Made by a program: the position numbers and the translations under genes
Notes under the pieces: generated by a model
Seen by the model: the letters and a program-made list of their open reading frames with translations, nothing else
The model's database searches: none
What the model was told of the DNA's origin: nothing
Assembly (NCBI RefSeq): GCF_004798585.1
Contig: NZ_PPXQ01000022.1
Location: 1 to 64,000 of the forward strand
DNA length: 64,000 bases
From: Massilia sp. Mn16-1_5
Lineage (GTDB): Bacteria > Pseudomonadota > Gammaproteobacteria > Burkholderiales > Burkholderiaceae_D
Reading direction: 5' to 3'
In this document: in pieces, positions 32,404-40,649 of the stretch
Position numbering within the stretch: the stretch's first letter is position 1
Layout of the letters: the number at the start of each line of letters is the position of its first letter

Positions 32404-33775
32404 GGCAAAGACCCAGTTCGTCTGCAGCGAGTGCGGCAGCGTCGCGAGCCGCTGGACCGGCCAGTGCGCCGACTGCAAGGCCTGGAACACGATGGTCGAG
32501 ACGACCGTCGAATCCGCCGGCGTGAACCGCATGTCGCAGACGGTCAATCACAAGGCGCTGGCGCAGACGGCGCCTGTGCTGTCGCTGGCCGACATCGAAG
32601 CCGTCGACGTGCCGCGCTTCGGCACCGGGATCGAGGAATTCGACCGCGTGCTGGGCGGCGGCCTGGTCGCGGGCGGCGTCGTGCTGATCGGCGGCGACCC
32701 CGGCATCGGCAAGTCGACCCTGTTGCTGCAGGCGCTCTCGAATCTCGCCGCGACGCGCAGCACTTTATATGTCAGTGGCGAGGAATCCGGCGCCCAGATC
32801 GCGCTGCGCGCGCGCCGTTTGCAGGTTGAAGCCAAGGACCTGAAACTGCAGGCCGAGATCCAGCTGGAAAAAATCCTCGGCACGCTGGCCGACCTGAAGC
32901 CCGAAGTGGCCGTGATCGACTCGATCCAGACGCTGTATTCGGATGCGCTCACCGCGGCGCCGGGTTCGGTCTCGCAGGTGCGCGAATGCGCGGCCCAGCT
33001 GACGCGCGTGGCCAAGCAGACCGGCGTCACCATCATCCTGGTCGGCCACGTGACGAAAGAGGGCGCGCTGGCCGGTCCCCGCGTGCTGGAACACATCGTC
33101 GACACCGTGCTGTACTTCGAAGGCGATACCCAGTCGAGCTTCCGCCTGGTGCGCGCGATCAAAAACCGTTTCGGCGCCGTGAACGAGCTGGGCGTGTTCG
33201 CGATGACGGAGAAGGGGCTGAAAGGCGTGTCGAATCCGTCGGCCCTGTTCCTGTCGCAGCACGACAACCAGGTGCCCGGCTCCTGCGTGATGGTGACCCA
33301 GGAAGGCACGCGGCCGCTGCTGGTCGAGATCCAGGCGCTGGTCGACGCCAGCCACCTGCCGAACGCGCGCCGGCTGTCGGTCGGCCTGGAACAGAACCGC
33401 CTGGCGATGCTGCTGGCCGTGCTGCACCGTCACGCCGGCATCGCCGCCTTCGACCAGGACGTGTTCATCAACGCCGTAGGCGGGGTGAAGATCGCGGAAC
33501 CGGCGGCCGACCTGGCCGTACTCCTGGCGATCAACTCCTCGATGCGCAACAAGGCGCTGCCGCGCGGCCTGGTCGTGTTCGGCGAAGTCGGCCTGGCCGG
33601 CGAGATCCGTCCGGCCCCGCGCGGGCAGGAGCGCCTCAAGGAAGCGGCCAAGCTCGGCTTTTCGATCGCGCTGATCCCGAAGGGGAATGCGCCCAAGCAG
33701 AAGATCGAGGGGATGAACATCATCGCGGTCGAGCGCATCGACCAGGCGTTTACCAAGCTGCGCGAGCTAGATTAA
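32396..33775 (+). CDS. radA: DNA repair protein RadA
   Basis: The protein has 459 residues. It starts with a four-Cys zinc finger ('CSECGSVASRWTGQCADCKAW'), then the RecA-like ATPase with Walker A 'GGDPGIGKST', the RadA-specific 'IKNRFGAVNELGVF', and a C-terminal Lon-protease-like domain ('LPRGLVVFGEVGLAGEIRPA'). RadA drives branch migration of recombination intermediates. Part of the gene (33410-33472) has a diverged copy 1 kb downstream at 34397-34459. The gene itself is full length and intact. Confidence 0.95.
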   Translation: MAKAKTQFVCSECGSVASRWTGQCADCKAWNTMVETTVESAGVNRMSQTVNHKALAQTAPVLSLADIEAVDVPRFGTGIEEFDRVLGGGLVAGGVVLIGGDPGIGKSTLLLQALSNLAATRSTLYVSGEESGAQIALRARRLQVEAKDLKLQAEIQLEKILGTLADLKPEVAVIDSIQTLYSDALTAAPGSVSQVRECAAQLTRVAKQTGVTIILVGHVTKEGALAGPRVLEHIVDTVLYFEGDTQSSFRLVRAIKNRFGAVNELGVFAMTEKGLKGVSNPSALFLSQHDNQVPGSCVMVTQEGTRPLLVEIQALVDASHLPNARRLSVGLEQNRLAMLLAVLHRHAGIAAFDQDVFINAVGGVKIAEPAADLAVLLAINSSMRNKALPRGLVVFGEVGLAGEIRPAPRGQERLKEAAKLGFSIALIPKGNAPKQKIEGMNIIAVERIDQAFTKLRELD

Positions 33776-33961
33776 GGACATCGGGCATAGGCCCGTACCA
33801 GTGTGGGGTTTGCTTCGCGGAGTGCTTGATGACATCCCCAAGTACGCCGTAGCAGCGAGGCTTTGGGTGTCAAGCACGCTGACCGAGACATATTGGCGCA
33901 AGGATGCGATGGGGCGCCATCATGTCTCCGCTATAAGTTGAGGCAAACGTTCTCATGCCTG

Positions 33962-34210
33962 TCAATCTGGCTCTATCTGCAGCTCGTGGCCGTTCTGACG
34001 GAAATTAGCTTGGATGTCGTCGATTATGGCAGTAATGTCACTGCTGGAAATCGACTCTTTCGCCTCTTTTGGCTCCCAGTAATCAATTTGATCCCTATAG
34101 ACTACAAAGCCCATTTTGCCGTCTTTAGGGAAAAGCATTTCGCCAGGAATCGATGCGGTCCTTTCACCGAGCTTGACCCAGATGTGGCCACGGGTGATGT
34201 TTAATATCAT
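33962..34210 (-). CDS. Imm74-like immunity protein
   Basis: The product has 82 residues. A strong GAGGAG site 8 bp before ATG 34210 supports expression. 'ILNITRGHIWVKL', 'IPGEMLFP', 'MGFVVYRDQIDYWEPKEA' and 'ITAIIDDIQANFRQNGHELQIE' resemble what I remember of the Imm74 family, small proteins that neutralise polymorphic toxin domains. GC content is visibly lower (just under half) than in neighbouring genes, which suggests transfer. No full toxin gene is next to it; the flanks are non-coding or relic. It could be an orphan immunity gene left from a toxin locus or kept as defence against neighbours. Confidence 0.55.
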   Translation of the reverse strand: MILNITRGHIWVKLGERTASIPGEMLFPKDGKMGFVVYRDQIDYWEPKEAKESISSSDITAIIDDIQANFRQNGHELQIEPD

Positions 34211-34396
34211 CGGGCAGACTCCTCAATAATTTGTTGGTGCTGGTTAAACCGATACTGCTCACCTGAGACGACAGGCTGTTAAACCTAGAGGACGGTTTCG
34301 ATGCAATGACTCGACCTACGCCAGCTTAAGCCCAGCACGATCATACTCGGCAGTTAGCCACGGATATTGACCCGTACTCATGTGGGAGCGGTTCTG

Positions 34397-34459
34397 TTGC
34401 TCGCCGTGCTGCATGGGCACGCCGGCACCACCGCCATTGATCAGGACGTGTTCATTAAC
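34397..34459 (+). pseudogene. 63-bp relic of radA
   Basis: Aligned without gaps to 33410-33472 of radA, 52 of 63 bases are identical, and the encoded 'AVLHGHAGTTAIDQDVFIN' parallels RadA 'AVLHRHAGIAAFDQDVFIN'. The similarity stops sharply on both sides. It lies beyond the low-GC immunity gene, so that gene is bracketed by radA and a radA fragment. Confidence 0.75.
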
Positions 34460-34469
34460 AAAGCTGAGA

Positions 34470-34499
34470 CTGACGGGCTTGACCCATCTTGCATATAAT
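34470..34499 (+). promoter_or_regulatory. Putative sigma70 promoter of the PilZ gene
   Basis: CTGACG (34470-34475), an 18-bp spacer and a perfect TATAAT (34494-34499). Transcription would begin near 34506, which excludes the upstream TTG start codon and supports the GTG start at 34531. Confidence 0.5.
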
Positions 34500-34530
34500 T
34501 GCGCCTCGAACTCATCGTCATCAGCGAACC

Positions 34531-34851
34531 GTGCACACAGAACAAAGGCAGTCCCAGCGCAAGATCCTCAAAACCCGGGCCATGCTCGCCGTCGAAGGCG
34601 CCGCGCCGGTCCTTGGACGTACCACCGACCTCAGCGCGAACGGGGTCAGCATTACCGTGCCGCAGCCGCTCCAGGCCGGGCAGAACGTGCAGCTGCGCTT
34701 CGATCTGCTGGTCGAGGGCAAGCTCGTGCCCGTCCAGTCGAAGGCCCGTACCCAGTATTGCATCCTCAGCAATGGCGAATTCAAGGTCGGCTGCCAGTTC
34801 CTGAACCTGGAACTGGGTGCGCTGACGGCAATCTCGCGCTATTTGAAGTAG
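34531..34851 (+). CDS. PilZ domain protein (putative c-di-GMP receptor)
   Basis: The protein has 106 residues starting from GTG 34531 ('HTEQRQSQRKILKTRAM'). The start was chosen because the TATAAT box overlaps an upstream TTG. The PilZ fold shows as 'QRKILKTRAML', 'TTDLSANGVSITVPQPL', 'VQLRFDL' and 'GCQFLNL'. Classic PilZ c-di-GMP sites are RxxxR and D/NxSxxG: 'DLSANG' is present and 'QSQRKILKTR' offers the Arg motif. It may link the cyclases of this window to surface behaviour. A strong terminator follows. Confidence 0.85.
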   Translation: MHTEQRQSQRKILKTRAMLAVEGAAPVLGRTTDLSANGVSITVPQPLQAGQNVQLRFDLLVEGKLVPVQSKARTQYCILSNGEFKVGCQFLNLELGALTAISRYLK

Positions 34852-34871
34852 AGCATCCAGTCATACAAACG

Positions 34872-34907
34872 AAAGCGGCGAGCGCCCTGAGGCCTCGCCG
34901 CTTTTTT
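34872..34907 (+). terminator. Intrinsic terminator of the PilZ gene
   Basis: AAAGCGGCGAG and CTCGCCGCTTT form an 11-bp stem with an 11-nt loop, followed by a run of T, 20 bp after the PilZ stop. Confidence 0.9.
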
Positions 34908-34933
34908 ACTGGTCCCGCGAAGCGGGTTGGGCA

Positions 34934-35050
34934 CTATTCGTGATAGTGATCATGCAGGGCGCCGGAACTGCCGCCAATCTCCTGGAAGATCTCGTAGGCG
35001 ATCAGGCCGACCATGCCCGATAAAATGGCAAACACAAACAGGTTCAACAT
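34934..35050 (-). CDS. Small membrane protein (38 aa)
   Basis: ATG 35050 opens a 38-codon frame ending at TAG 34934. Residues 1-19 form one hydrophobic helix ('LNLFVFAILSGMVGLIAYEI'). The tail is acidic and His-rich ('ALHDHYHE'). Codon use is ordinary for the genome. The ribosome-binding site is weak (AAGAG about 12 bp upstream). It sits alone between the PilZ terminator and the phosphate regulon. No family recognised. The clean helix and sensible composition make a real micro-protein likely, perhaps metal related because of the His tail. Confidence 0.5.
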   Translation of the reverse strand: MLNLFVFAILSGMVGLIAYEIFQEIGGSSGALHDHYHE

Positions 35051-35343
35051 AGTTGCAAAACGCTCTTCAGCATCCCCTCCATGCAATAACTACACTTTGA
35101 GCATAGCAGCCCCCAGTGTATTTACAAGAGCGGCCGGGCCCTATATTTGCGGCCGGGTTCGCCCGGCACTGGCAAGGCCATCCCGTATAGACAGGACCAA
35201 TCGTGTGCCGCGGCTTGCTGCATCGCGGCACTATGGCGCCACTGTACATACGTAGCCCGTGTCATCGACCTGAAACCGGGCTGTCACACGAATATGACAG
35301 GTCCCGGGCCGTGTCATCGGTTTCATGACATGCAAATCTTTCG

Positions 35344-35377
35344 ATGTCATCAACTTGTCATATTCGGCCGCTAGACT
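35344..35377 (+). promoter_or_regulatory. Pho box and -10 element of pstS
   Basis: TGTCAT at 35345 and TGTCAT at 35356 are direct repeats exactly 11 bp apart, the PhoB-box layout that replaces a -35 region. TAGACT at 35372-35377 is a suitable -10, 11 bp downstream. Further TGTCA half-sites lie at 35282, 35312 and, inverted, near 35295 and 35326, so PhoB may bind as an array. The rest of the 377-bp gap (35051-35427) shows no gene. Confidence 0.75.
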
Positions 35378-35427
35378 GCGCAGCAATACCGGGGCGCAGC
35401 CCGCGCCCCAACACAAAGGAACCTGAC

Positions 35428-36465
35428 ATGCGCATGAAGCCCTGGCTCATTTCGATTGCACTTGCCGCCACCACCTTCGCAGCCTCTGCCCAAGCCGTCA
35501 ACCTGACGGGCGCTGGCGCCACCTTCCCCTATCCGATCTACGCCAAATGGGCGGAAATGTACAAGGCCGCCAGCGGCAATGGCCTGAACTACCAGTCGGT
35601 CGGCTCGGGTGCCGGCATCAAGCAGATCAAGGCGAAAACCGTCGACTTCGGCGCCTCGGACATGCCGTTGCCCGCCAATGAACTCGCCGCCGCCGGCCTG
35701 TTCCAGTTCCCGGCCGTGATGGGCGGCGTGGTGCCGATCGTGAACCTGCCGGGCGTCGCCCCGGGCCAGGTCAGGCTGAGCGGTGCCGTGCTGGCCGATA
35801 TCTTCCTCGGCAAGATCACCAAGTGGAACGCCCAGCCGATCGCCGCGCTGAATCCTGGCGTGAAGTTGCCGGCCGACGACATTACCGTCGTGCGCCGCGC
35901 CGACAGCTCGGGCACTTCCTTCCTGTTCACCGACTACTTGTCCAAGGCGAGCCCGGATTGGAAGCTGAAAGTTGGCGCCGGTACCGCCGTCAAGTGGCCG
36001 ACCGGCGTGGGCGGCAAGGGTAACGAAGGCGTGGCCGCCAACGTGCAGCGCATCAAGGGCGGCATCGGCTACGTCGAGTGGGCCTACGCCAAGAAGAACA
36101 AAATGTCCCATACCCAGCTCCAGAACCGCGACGGCGCCTGGCTGCAACCAAGCGACGAGGCCTTCAAGGCGGCGGCCGCCAGCGCCGACTGGGCCAAGGC
36201 ACCGGGCTTCGCCGTGGTGCTGACCGACCAGCCGGGCAAGGCCAGCTGGCCGATTACCGGCGCCTCGTACATCATCGTGCACAAGGCGCAAGCCGATGCG
36301 GCCAAGGGCAAGGAAGTGCTGAAGTTCTTCGACTGGGCCTACAAGAACGGCGACGCCGCGGCGGCCGAACTGGATTACGTGCCGATGCCCGACGCCGTCA
36401 CCAAGCTGGTGCAGGACGCCTGGCGCGCCAACGTCAAGGACGCGGCCGGCAAGGCGGTCTGGTAA
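35428..36465 (+). CDS. pstS: Phosphate-binding protein PstS
   Basis: The protein has 345 residues with a signal peptide ('PWLISIALAATTFAASAQA'). The mature start 'LTGAGATFPYPIYAKWAEMY' is the PstS signature, followed by 'YQSVGSGAGIKQI', 'DFGASDMPL' and 'RADSSGTSFLFTDYL', whose Ser/Asp/Arg bind phosphate. AAAGGAACC precedes ATG 35428. It is first in the pst operon under the Pho box, and a hairpin after the gene probably gives it extra expression relative to pstC. Confidence 0.97.
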   Translation: MRMKPWLISIALAATTFAASAQAVNLTGAGATFPYPIYAKWAEMYKAASGNGLNYQSVGSGAGIKQIKAKTVDFGASDMPLPANELAAAGLFQFPAVMGGVVPIVNLPGVAPGQVRLSGAVLADIFLGKITKWNAQPIAALNPGVKLPADDITVVRRADSSGTSFLFTDYLSKASPDWKLKVGAGTAVKWPTGVGGKGNEGVAANVQRIKGGIGYVEWAYAKKNKMSHTQLQNRDGAWLQPSDEAFKAAAASADWAKAPGFAVVLTDQPGKASWPITGASYIIVHKAQADAAKGKEVLKFFDWAYKNGDAAAAELDYVPMPDAVTKLVQDAWRANVKDAAGKAVW

Positions 36466-36481
36466 GCGCATGAACCGGAAC

Positions 36482-36509
36482 GGACGCCGCTTGAACCGCG
36501 GCGGCGTCC
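36482..36509 (+). terminator. Intercistronic hairpin between pstS and pstC
   Basis: GGACGCCGC and GCGGCGTCC pair perfectly (9 bp, 10-nt loop) 17 bp after the pstS stop. There is no T-run. This suits an attenuator or 3'-end stabiliser that yields more PstS than PstCAB. Confidence 0.5.
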
Positions 36510-36537
36510 TTCGCAGCACACTCCATAAGAACACCAC

Positions 36538-37557
36538 ATGAGCGCACAACCATCCGTCGCCATCGACAAGCCGGCCCGGGACGAGGCCGCCGTCGACCTC
36601 CAGCAGGCCGCACTGCGCAAGACCATGCGCAAGCAGCGCATCCAGGATTTTTTCTTTCATAAAATTACCTTGCTGTTCGCCGCCAGCGTGCTGCTGGCCC
36701 TGGTCGGCATCATCGTCTCGCTGGCGATCGGCGCGGCGCCGGCCTTCAAGGAGTTCGGCGCCGGCTTCATCAACACCGTCGAATGGGACCCGGTCGAAGA
36801 CAAGTTCGGCGCCCTGATCGCGATCTGGGGCACGCTCGCCACCTCGCTGATCGCGCTGCTGGTCGCTTTCCCGATCAGCTTCGGCATCGCCCTGTTCCTC
36901 ACCGAGATCTGCCCGACCCCGCTGCGCCGCCCGATGGGCACCGCGGTCGAACTGCTGGCCGGCGTGCCCTCGATTATCTACGGCATGTGGGGCCTGTTCG
37001 TGTTCGCGCCCCTGTTCGCCGACCACGTGCAGCCCTTCCTGAAAGAGACCATCGGCCAGCTGCCGGTGATCGGCCAGCTGTTCCAGGGCCCGACCATGGG
37101 CATCGGCATCCTGACCGCCGGCCTGATCCTGGCCGTGATGATCATTCCCTTCATCTCTTCGGTGATGCGCGACGTCTTCGAGACCGTGCCGGCCGTGTTG
37201 AAAGAGTCGGCGTATGGCCTGGGCTGCACCAAGTGGGAAGTCGTGCGCAAGGTGGTGCTGCCTTACACCCGCAACGGCGTGGTCGGCGGCGTGATGCTGG
37301 GCCTGGGCCGCGCGCTGGGCGAAACGATGGCGGTCACCTTCGTCATCGGCAACGCCCACGAGCTCTCGGCCTCGCTCTTCATGCCGGGTAACTCGATTTC
37401 CTCGACCCTGGCCAACGAATTCGCGGAGGCGGCCTCGCCCCTGCACGTGTCCTCGCTGTTCGCGCTGGCACTGATCCTGTTTGGTATTACCTTCGTGGTG
37501 CTGTCAGCCGCGAAACTGATGTTGGCGAATATGTCGCGCAAGGAAGGCACGAAATGA
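36538..37557 (+). CDS. pstC: Phosphate ABC permease PstC
   Basis: The protein has 339 residues with a long N-terminal cytoplasmic leader, then about six helices ('ITLLFAASVLLALVGIIVSLA' first). The 'AVELLAGVPSIIYGMWGLF' block and EAA loop 'ESAYGLGCTKWEVVRKVVLPY' identify PstC. It pairs with PstA to form the phosphate channel. The stop overlaps the pstA start (ATGATG). Confidence 0.96.
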   Translation: MSAQPSVAIDKPARDEAAVDLQQAALRKTMRKQRIQDFFFHKITLLFAASVLLALVGIIVSLAIGAAPAFKEFGAGFINTVEWDPVEDKFGALIAIWGTLATSLIALLVAFPISFGIALFLTEICPTPLRRPMGTAVELLAGVPSIIYGMWGLFVFAPLFADHVQPFLKETIGQLPVIGQLFQGPTMGIGILTAGLILAVMIIPFISSVMRDVFETVPAVLKESAYGLGCTKWEVVRKVVLPYTRNGVVGGVMLGLGRALGETMAVTFVIGNAHELSASLFMPGNSISSTLANEFAEAASPLHVSSLFALALILFGITFVVLSAAKLMLANMSRKEGTK

Positions 37558-38408
37558 TGTCCACCAATCCTGTCTACCGCAAGCGCCTGCTCGGCCACCG
37601 TATCGGCATCTTCCTGTCGGTGGTCGCGATGGGCATCGGCCTGGCCTTTCTGGCCTGGATCCTGTGGACCCTGCTGGCCAACGGCCTCGGGGCCCTGTCC
37701 GGCTCGCTGTTCACGGGCGACACGCCGGCGCCGGGCGGCGAGGGCGGTGGCCTGCGCAACGCCATCGTCGGCAGCCTGATGATGGTCGGCCTGTCGACCC
37801 TGGTCAGCACGCCGGTCGGCATCCTGGCCGGCATCTATCTCGCCGAATACGGCGACCGCAACCGCTTCGGCCAGATCACCCGTTTTGTTACCGACATCAT
37901 GCTCTCGGCGCCCTCGATCGTGATCGGCCTGTTCGTGTATGCCTTGTATGTGGCGAAGGTCCAGCACTTCTCGGGCTATGCCGGCACCATCGCGCTGACC
38001 CTGATCGCGGTGCCGGTGGTGGTGCGCACCACCGACAACATGCTGCGCCTGGTGCCGAACAGCCTGCTCGAAGCGGCCTTCGCCCTCGGCGCGCCGCGCT
38101 GGAAGGTGGCGATGCTGGTGCGCCTGCGCGCCGTCAAGGCCGGCATCATCACCGGCATCCTGCTGGCCCTGGCCCGCATCTCGGGCGAGACCGCGCCGCT
38201 GCTGTTCACCGCGCTCGACAACCAGTTCTTCAGCACCGACATGAACGCGCCGCTGGCCAACCTGCCGTCGGTGATCTACAAGTTCGCGATGAGCCCCTAC
38301 GACGACTGGCGCTCGCTGGCCTGGGGCGGCGCGCTGCTGGTGACCTTTACCGTCCTGTTCCTGAACATCCTGTCGCGTACCGTCTTCACCCAGAAGACGC
38401 CGCGTTAA
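37554..38408 (+). CDS. pstA: Phosphate ABC permease PstA
   Basis: The protein has 284 residues and six helices. The EAA loop 'EAAFALGAPRWKVAMLVRLRA', 'SAPSIVIGLFVYALYV' and 'ISGETAPLLFTALDNQF' are PstA text. Either ATG 37554 or ATG 37557 can start translation; the first overlaps the pstC stop. It is the second half of the membrane channel. Confidence 0.96.
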   Translation: MMSTNPVYRKRLLGHRIGIFLSVVAMGIGLAFLAWILWTLLANGLGALSGSLFTGDTPAPGGEGGGLRNAIVGSLMMVGLSTLVSTPVGILAGIYLAEYGDRNRFGQITRFVTDIMLSAPSIVIGLFVYALYVAKVQHFSGYAGTIALTLIAVPVVVRTTDNMLRLVPNSLLEAAFALGAPRWKVAMLVRLRAVKAGIITGILLALARISGETAPLLFTALDNQFFSTDMNAPLANLPSVIYKFAMSPYDDWRSLAWGGALLVTFTVLFLNILSRTVFTQKTPR

Positions 38409-38423
38409 TTTATCCTGATACCC

Positions 38424-39215
38424 ATGACCCAAGCTATGGCAACCCCGGCAGCGACGTCGAAAACGAAAACCATCGAGATCTCCGGTCTGAATTTCTTCTA
38501 CGGCAAGACGCAGAGCCTGAAGAACGTCTCGCTCGACATCCACGAAAAGCAGGTGACGGCCTTCATCGGCCCCTCGGGCTGCGGCAAGTCGACCCTGCTG
38601 CGCACCCTGAACCGCATGTACGACCTGTATCCCGGCCAGCGCGCCGAGGGCTCGATCCAGTACCGCGGCCGCAACATCCTCGAGCCCGGCGTGGACGTGA
38701 ACATGCTGCGTGCGAAAATCGGCATGGTGTTCCAGAAACCGACCCCGTTCCCGATGTCGATCTACGACAATATCGCCTTCGGCGTGCGCCTCTACGAAAA
38801 CCTGTCGAAGGGCGAGATGGACGAGCGCGTCGAATGGGCGCTGAAGAAGGCGGCGCTGTGGGAGGAGGCCAAGGATAAGCTGAACAAGAGCGGCCTGTCG
38901 CTCTCGGGCGGCCAGCAGCAGCGCTTGTGCATCGCGCGCGGTGTGGCGGTCAAGCCGGACGTGCTGCTGCTCGACGAGCCGACGTCGGCGCTTGATCCGA
39001 TCTCGACGGCCAAGATCGAAGAACTGATCAGCGAGCTGAAGCAGGACTACACGATCACCATCGTGACCCACAACATGCAGCAGGCGGCACGCTGCTCCGA
39101 TTACACTGCGTACATGTACCTGGGTGAACTGGTGGAATTCGGCGAGACCGACCAGCTGTTCATGAACCCGCATCGCAAGGAAACGCAAGACTACATTACG
39201 GGCCGCTTCGGCTGA
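38424..39215 (+). CDS. pstB: Phosphate ABC ATPase PstB
   Basis: The protein has 263 residues. Walker A 'GPSGCGKST', the PstB-specific 'LNRMYDLYPGQRAEG', 'FQKPTPFPMSIYDNIAFG', signature 'LSGGQQQRLCIARG' and Walker B 'LLLDEPTSALDP' are all intact. It powers high-affinity phosphate uptake and, with PhoU, signals to PhoR. Confidence 0.97.
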   Translation: MTQAMATPAATSKTKTIEISGLNFFYGKTQSLKNVSLDIHEKQVTAFIGPSGCGKSTLLRTLNRMYDLYPGQRAEGSIQYRGRNILEPGVDVNMLRAKIGMVFQKPTPFPMSIYDNIAFGVRLYENLSKGEMDERVEWALKKAALWEEAKDKLNKSGLSLSGGQQQRLCIARGVAVKPDVLLLDEPTSALDPISTAKIEELISELKQDYTITIVTHNMQQAARCSDYTAYMYLGELVEFGETDQLFMNPHRKETQDYITGRFG

Positions 39216-39245
39216 CCGATAAAAAAGAACACTAGGGAGCAGTTT

Positions 39246-39947
39246 ATGATTGGCGAGCACTCTTCTAAACAGTACGACCAGGAACTGGAGGCGATCCGCT
39301 CCAAGGTTCTCCTGATGGGCGGCATGGTGGAAACCCAGTTCGAGCAGGCCCTGAACTGCTTCCGCGTCGGCGACATCGCCGCCGCCGACAAGGTGATGTC
39401 GGACGACCACGCCGTGAACCAGCTCGAGGTCTCGCTCGACGACGCCTGCAGCCACCTGATCGTCAAGCGCCAGCCGGCCGCCAACGACCTGCGCACCGTG
39501 ATGGCCACGATCAAGGTCATCACCGATCTGGAGCGCATCGGCGACGAGGCCAGCAAGATCGCGCGTACGGCCAAGGGCCTGCACGAGCGCGGCGCCACCA
39601 GCTTCGCGCACTACGACATGATCCGCGCCATCGGCAAGAACACCTCGGACCTGCTGCACGATGCCCTCGACGCGTTTGCGCGCCTGGACGGCAAGCAGGC
39701 GCTGGCCATCATCGCCGGCGACGAAATCATCGACCACGAATTCCGCACGATCCTGCGCAACCTGATCACCTTCATGATGGAAGACCCGCGCACGATCTCC
39801 TCGGCGCTGGACACGCTGTGGGTGGCGAAAGCCATCGAGCGAATCGGCGACCACGCGAAAAACATCGCCGAATACGTGATCTATGTGGTCGAAGGCCGCG
39901 ACATCCGCCATAGCAACCCCGGCAAACCGGTAACCCAGGAAGGCTGA
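39246..39947 (+). CDS. phoU: Phosphate regulon modulator PhoU
   Basis: The protein has 233 residues, all helical. PhoU metal-binding type repeats appear as 'ATIKVITDLERIGDEASKIA' in the first half and 'AKAIERIGDHAKNIAEYVIY' in the second. PhoU restrains PhoR through the Pst transporter when phosphate is plentiful. It lies between pstB and phoB, 3 bp before the latter. Confidence 0.96.
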   Translation: MIGEHSSKQYDQELEAIRSKVLLMGGMVETQFEQALNCFRVGDIAAADKVMSDDHAVNQLEVSLDDACSHLIVKRQPAANDLRTVMATIKVITDLERIGDEASKIARTAKGLHERGATSFAHYDMIRAIGKNTSDLLHDALDAFARLDGKQALAIIAGDEIIDHEFRTILRNLITFMMEDPRTISSALDTLWVAKAIERIGDHAKNIAEYVIYVVEGRDIRHSNPGKPVTQEG

Positions 39948-39950
39948 GGC

Positions 39951-40634
39951 ATGCAGAACACGAGCGTACTGCTGGTGGAAGACGAGCCGGCGATCGTCGA
40001 ACTGGTGAGCTATTCGCTGCGCGAAGCCGGCTGGAGCATCTCCTCGGTCGGCACCACGAGCGCGGCCTGGGACAGCATCCGCCACGGCAAGCCCGACCTG
40101 ATGCTGCTCGACTGGATGCTGCCCGACCAGAGCGGCCTGCGCCTGCTGTCGCGCCTGCGCGCCGACCGCGACTTCCAGGACATCCCGGTGATCATGCTGA
40201 CGGCGAAGAGCATGGAAGAGGACAAGCTGGCGGGCCTGAACACGGGCGCCGACGACTACGTCACCAAGCCATTCTCGCCGCGCGAGCTGCTGGCCAGGTC
40301 GCGCGCGCTGCTGCGCCGGAAAAGCCCGCACCTGGCCGAAGCGCCGCTGCGCGCCGGGAGCGTGGTGCTCGACCCGGCCAGCTGCACCGTCACCATCGAC
40401 GGCCAGAATGCCGACATCGGCAACGCCGAATACAAGCTGCTGAAGTTCCTGCTGGCTCACCGCGAGCGCGTGTTCTCGCGCGCCCAGCTGCTGGACAAGG
40501 TCTGGGGCGACCACGCCGTCATCGAGGAGCGCACGGTCGACGTCCACGTGCTGCGCCTGAGGAAAGCCTTGAAGGGCGCCGAAGGCCTGATCCGCACGGT
40601 GCGCAGCGTCGGCTACATGCTCTCCGAAAAATAA
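39951..40634 (+). CDS. phoB: Response regulator PhoB
   Basis: The protein has 227 residues. The receiver has acidic 'LLVEDEPAI', phospho-accepting Asp in 'LMLLDWMLPD' and Lys in 'DDYVTKPFSP'. The C-terminal winged helix is OmpR/PhoB type ('VFSRAQLLDKVWGDHAVIEE', 'TVDVHVLRLRKAL', 'RTVRSVGYML'). It binds Pho boxes such as the one before pstS. Confidence 0.96.
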   Translation: MQNTSVLLVEDEPAIVELVSYSLREAGWSISSVGTTSAAWDSIRHGKPDLMLLDWMLPDQSGLRLLSRLRADRDFQDIPVIMLTAKSMEEDKLAGLNTGADDYVTKPFSPRELLARSRALLRRKSPHLAEAPLRAGSVVLDPASCTVTIDGQNADIGNAEYKLLKFLLAHRERVFSRAQLLDKVWGDHAVIEERTVDVHVLRLRKALKGAEGLIRTVRSVGYMLSEK

Positions 40635-40649
40635 CCAGCTCAAGGTCCG

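Noticed and set aside
33776..33961. A toxin gene next to the Imm74-like gene
   Set aside because: No frame of useful length with start and ribosome-binding site exists on either strand in this part.
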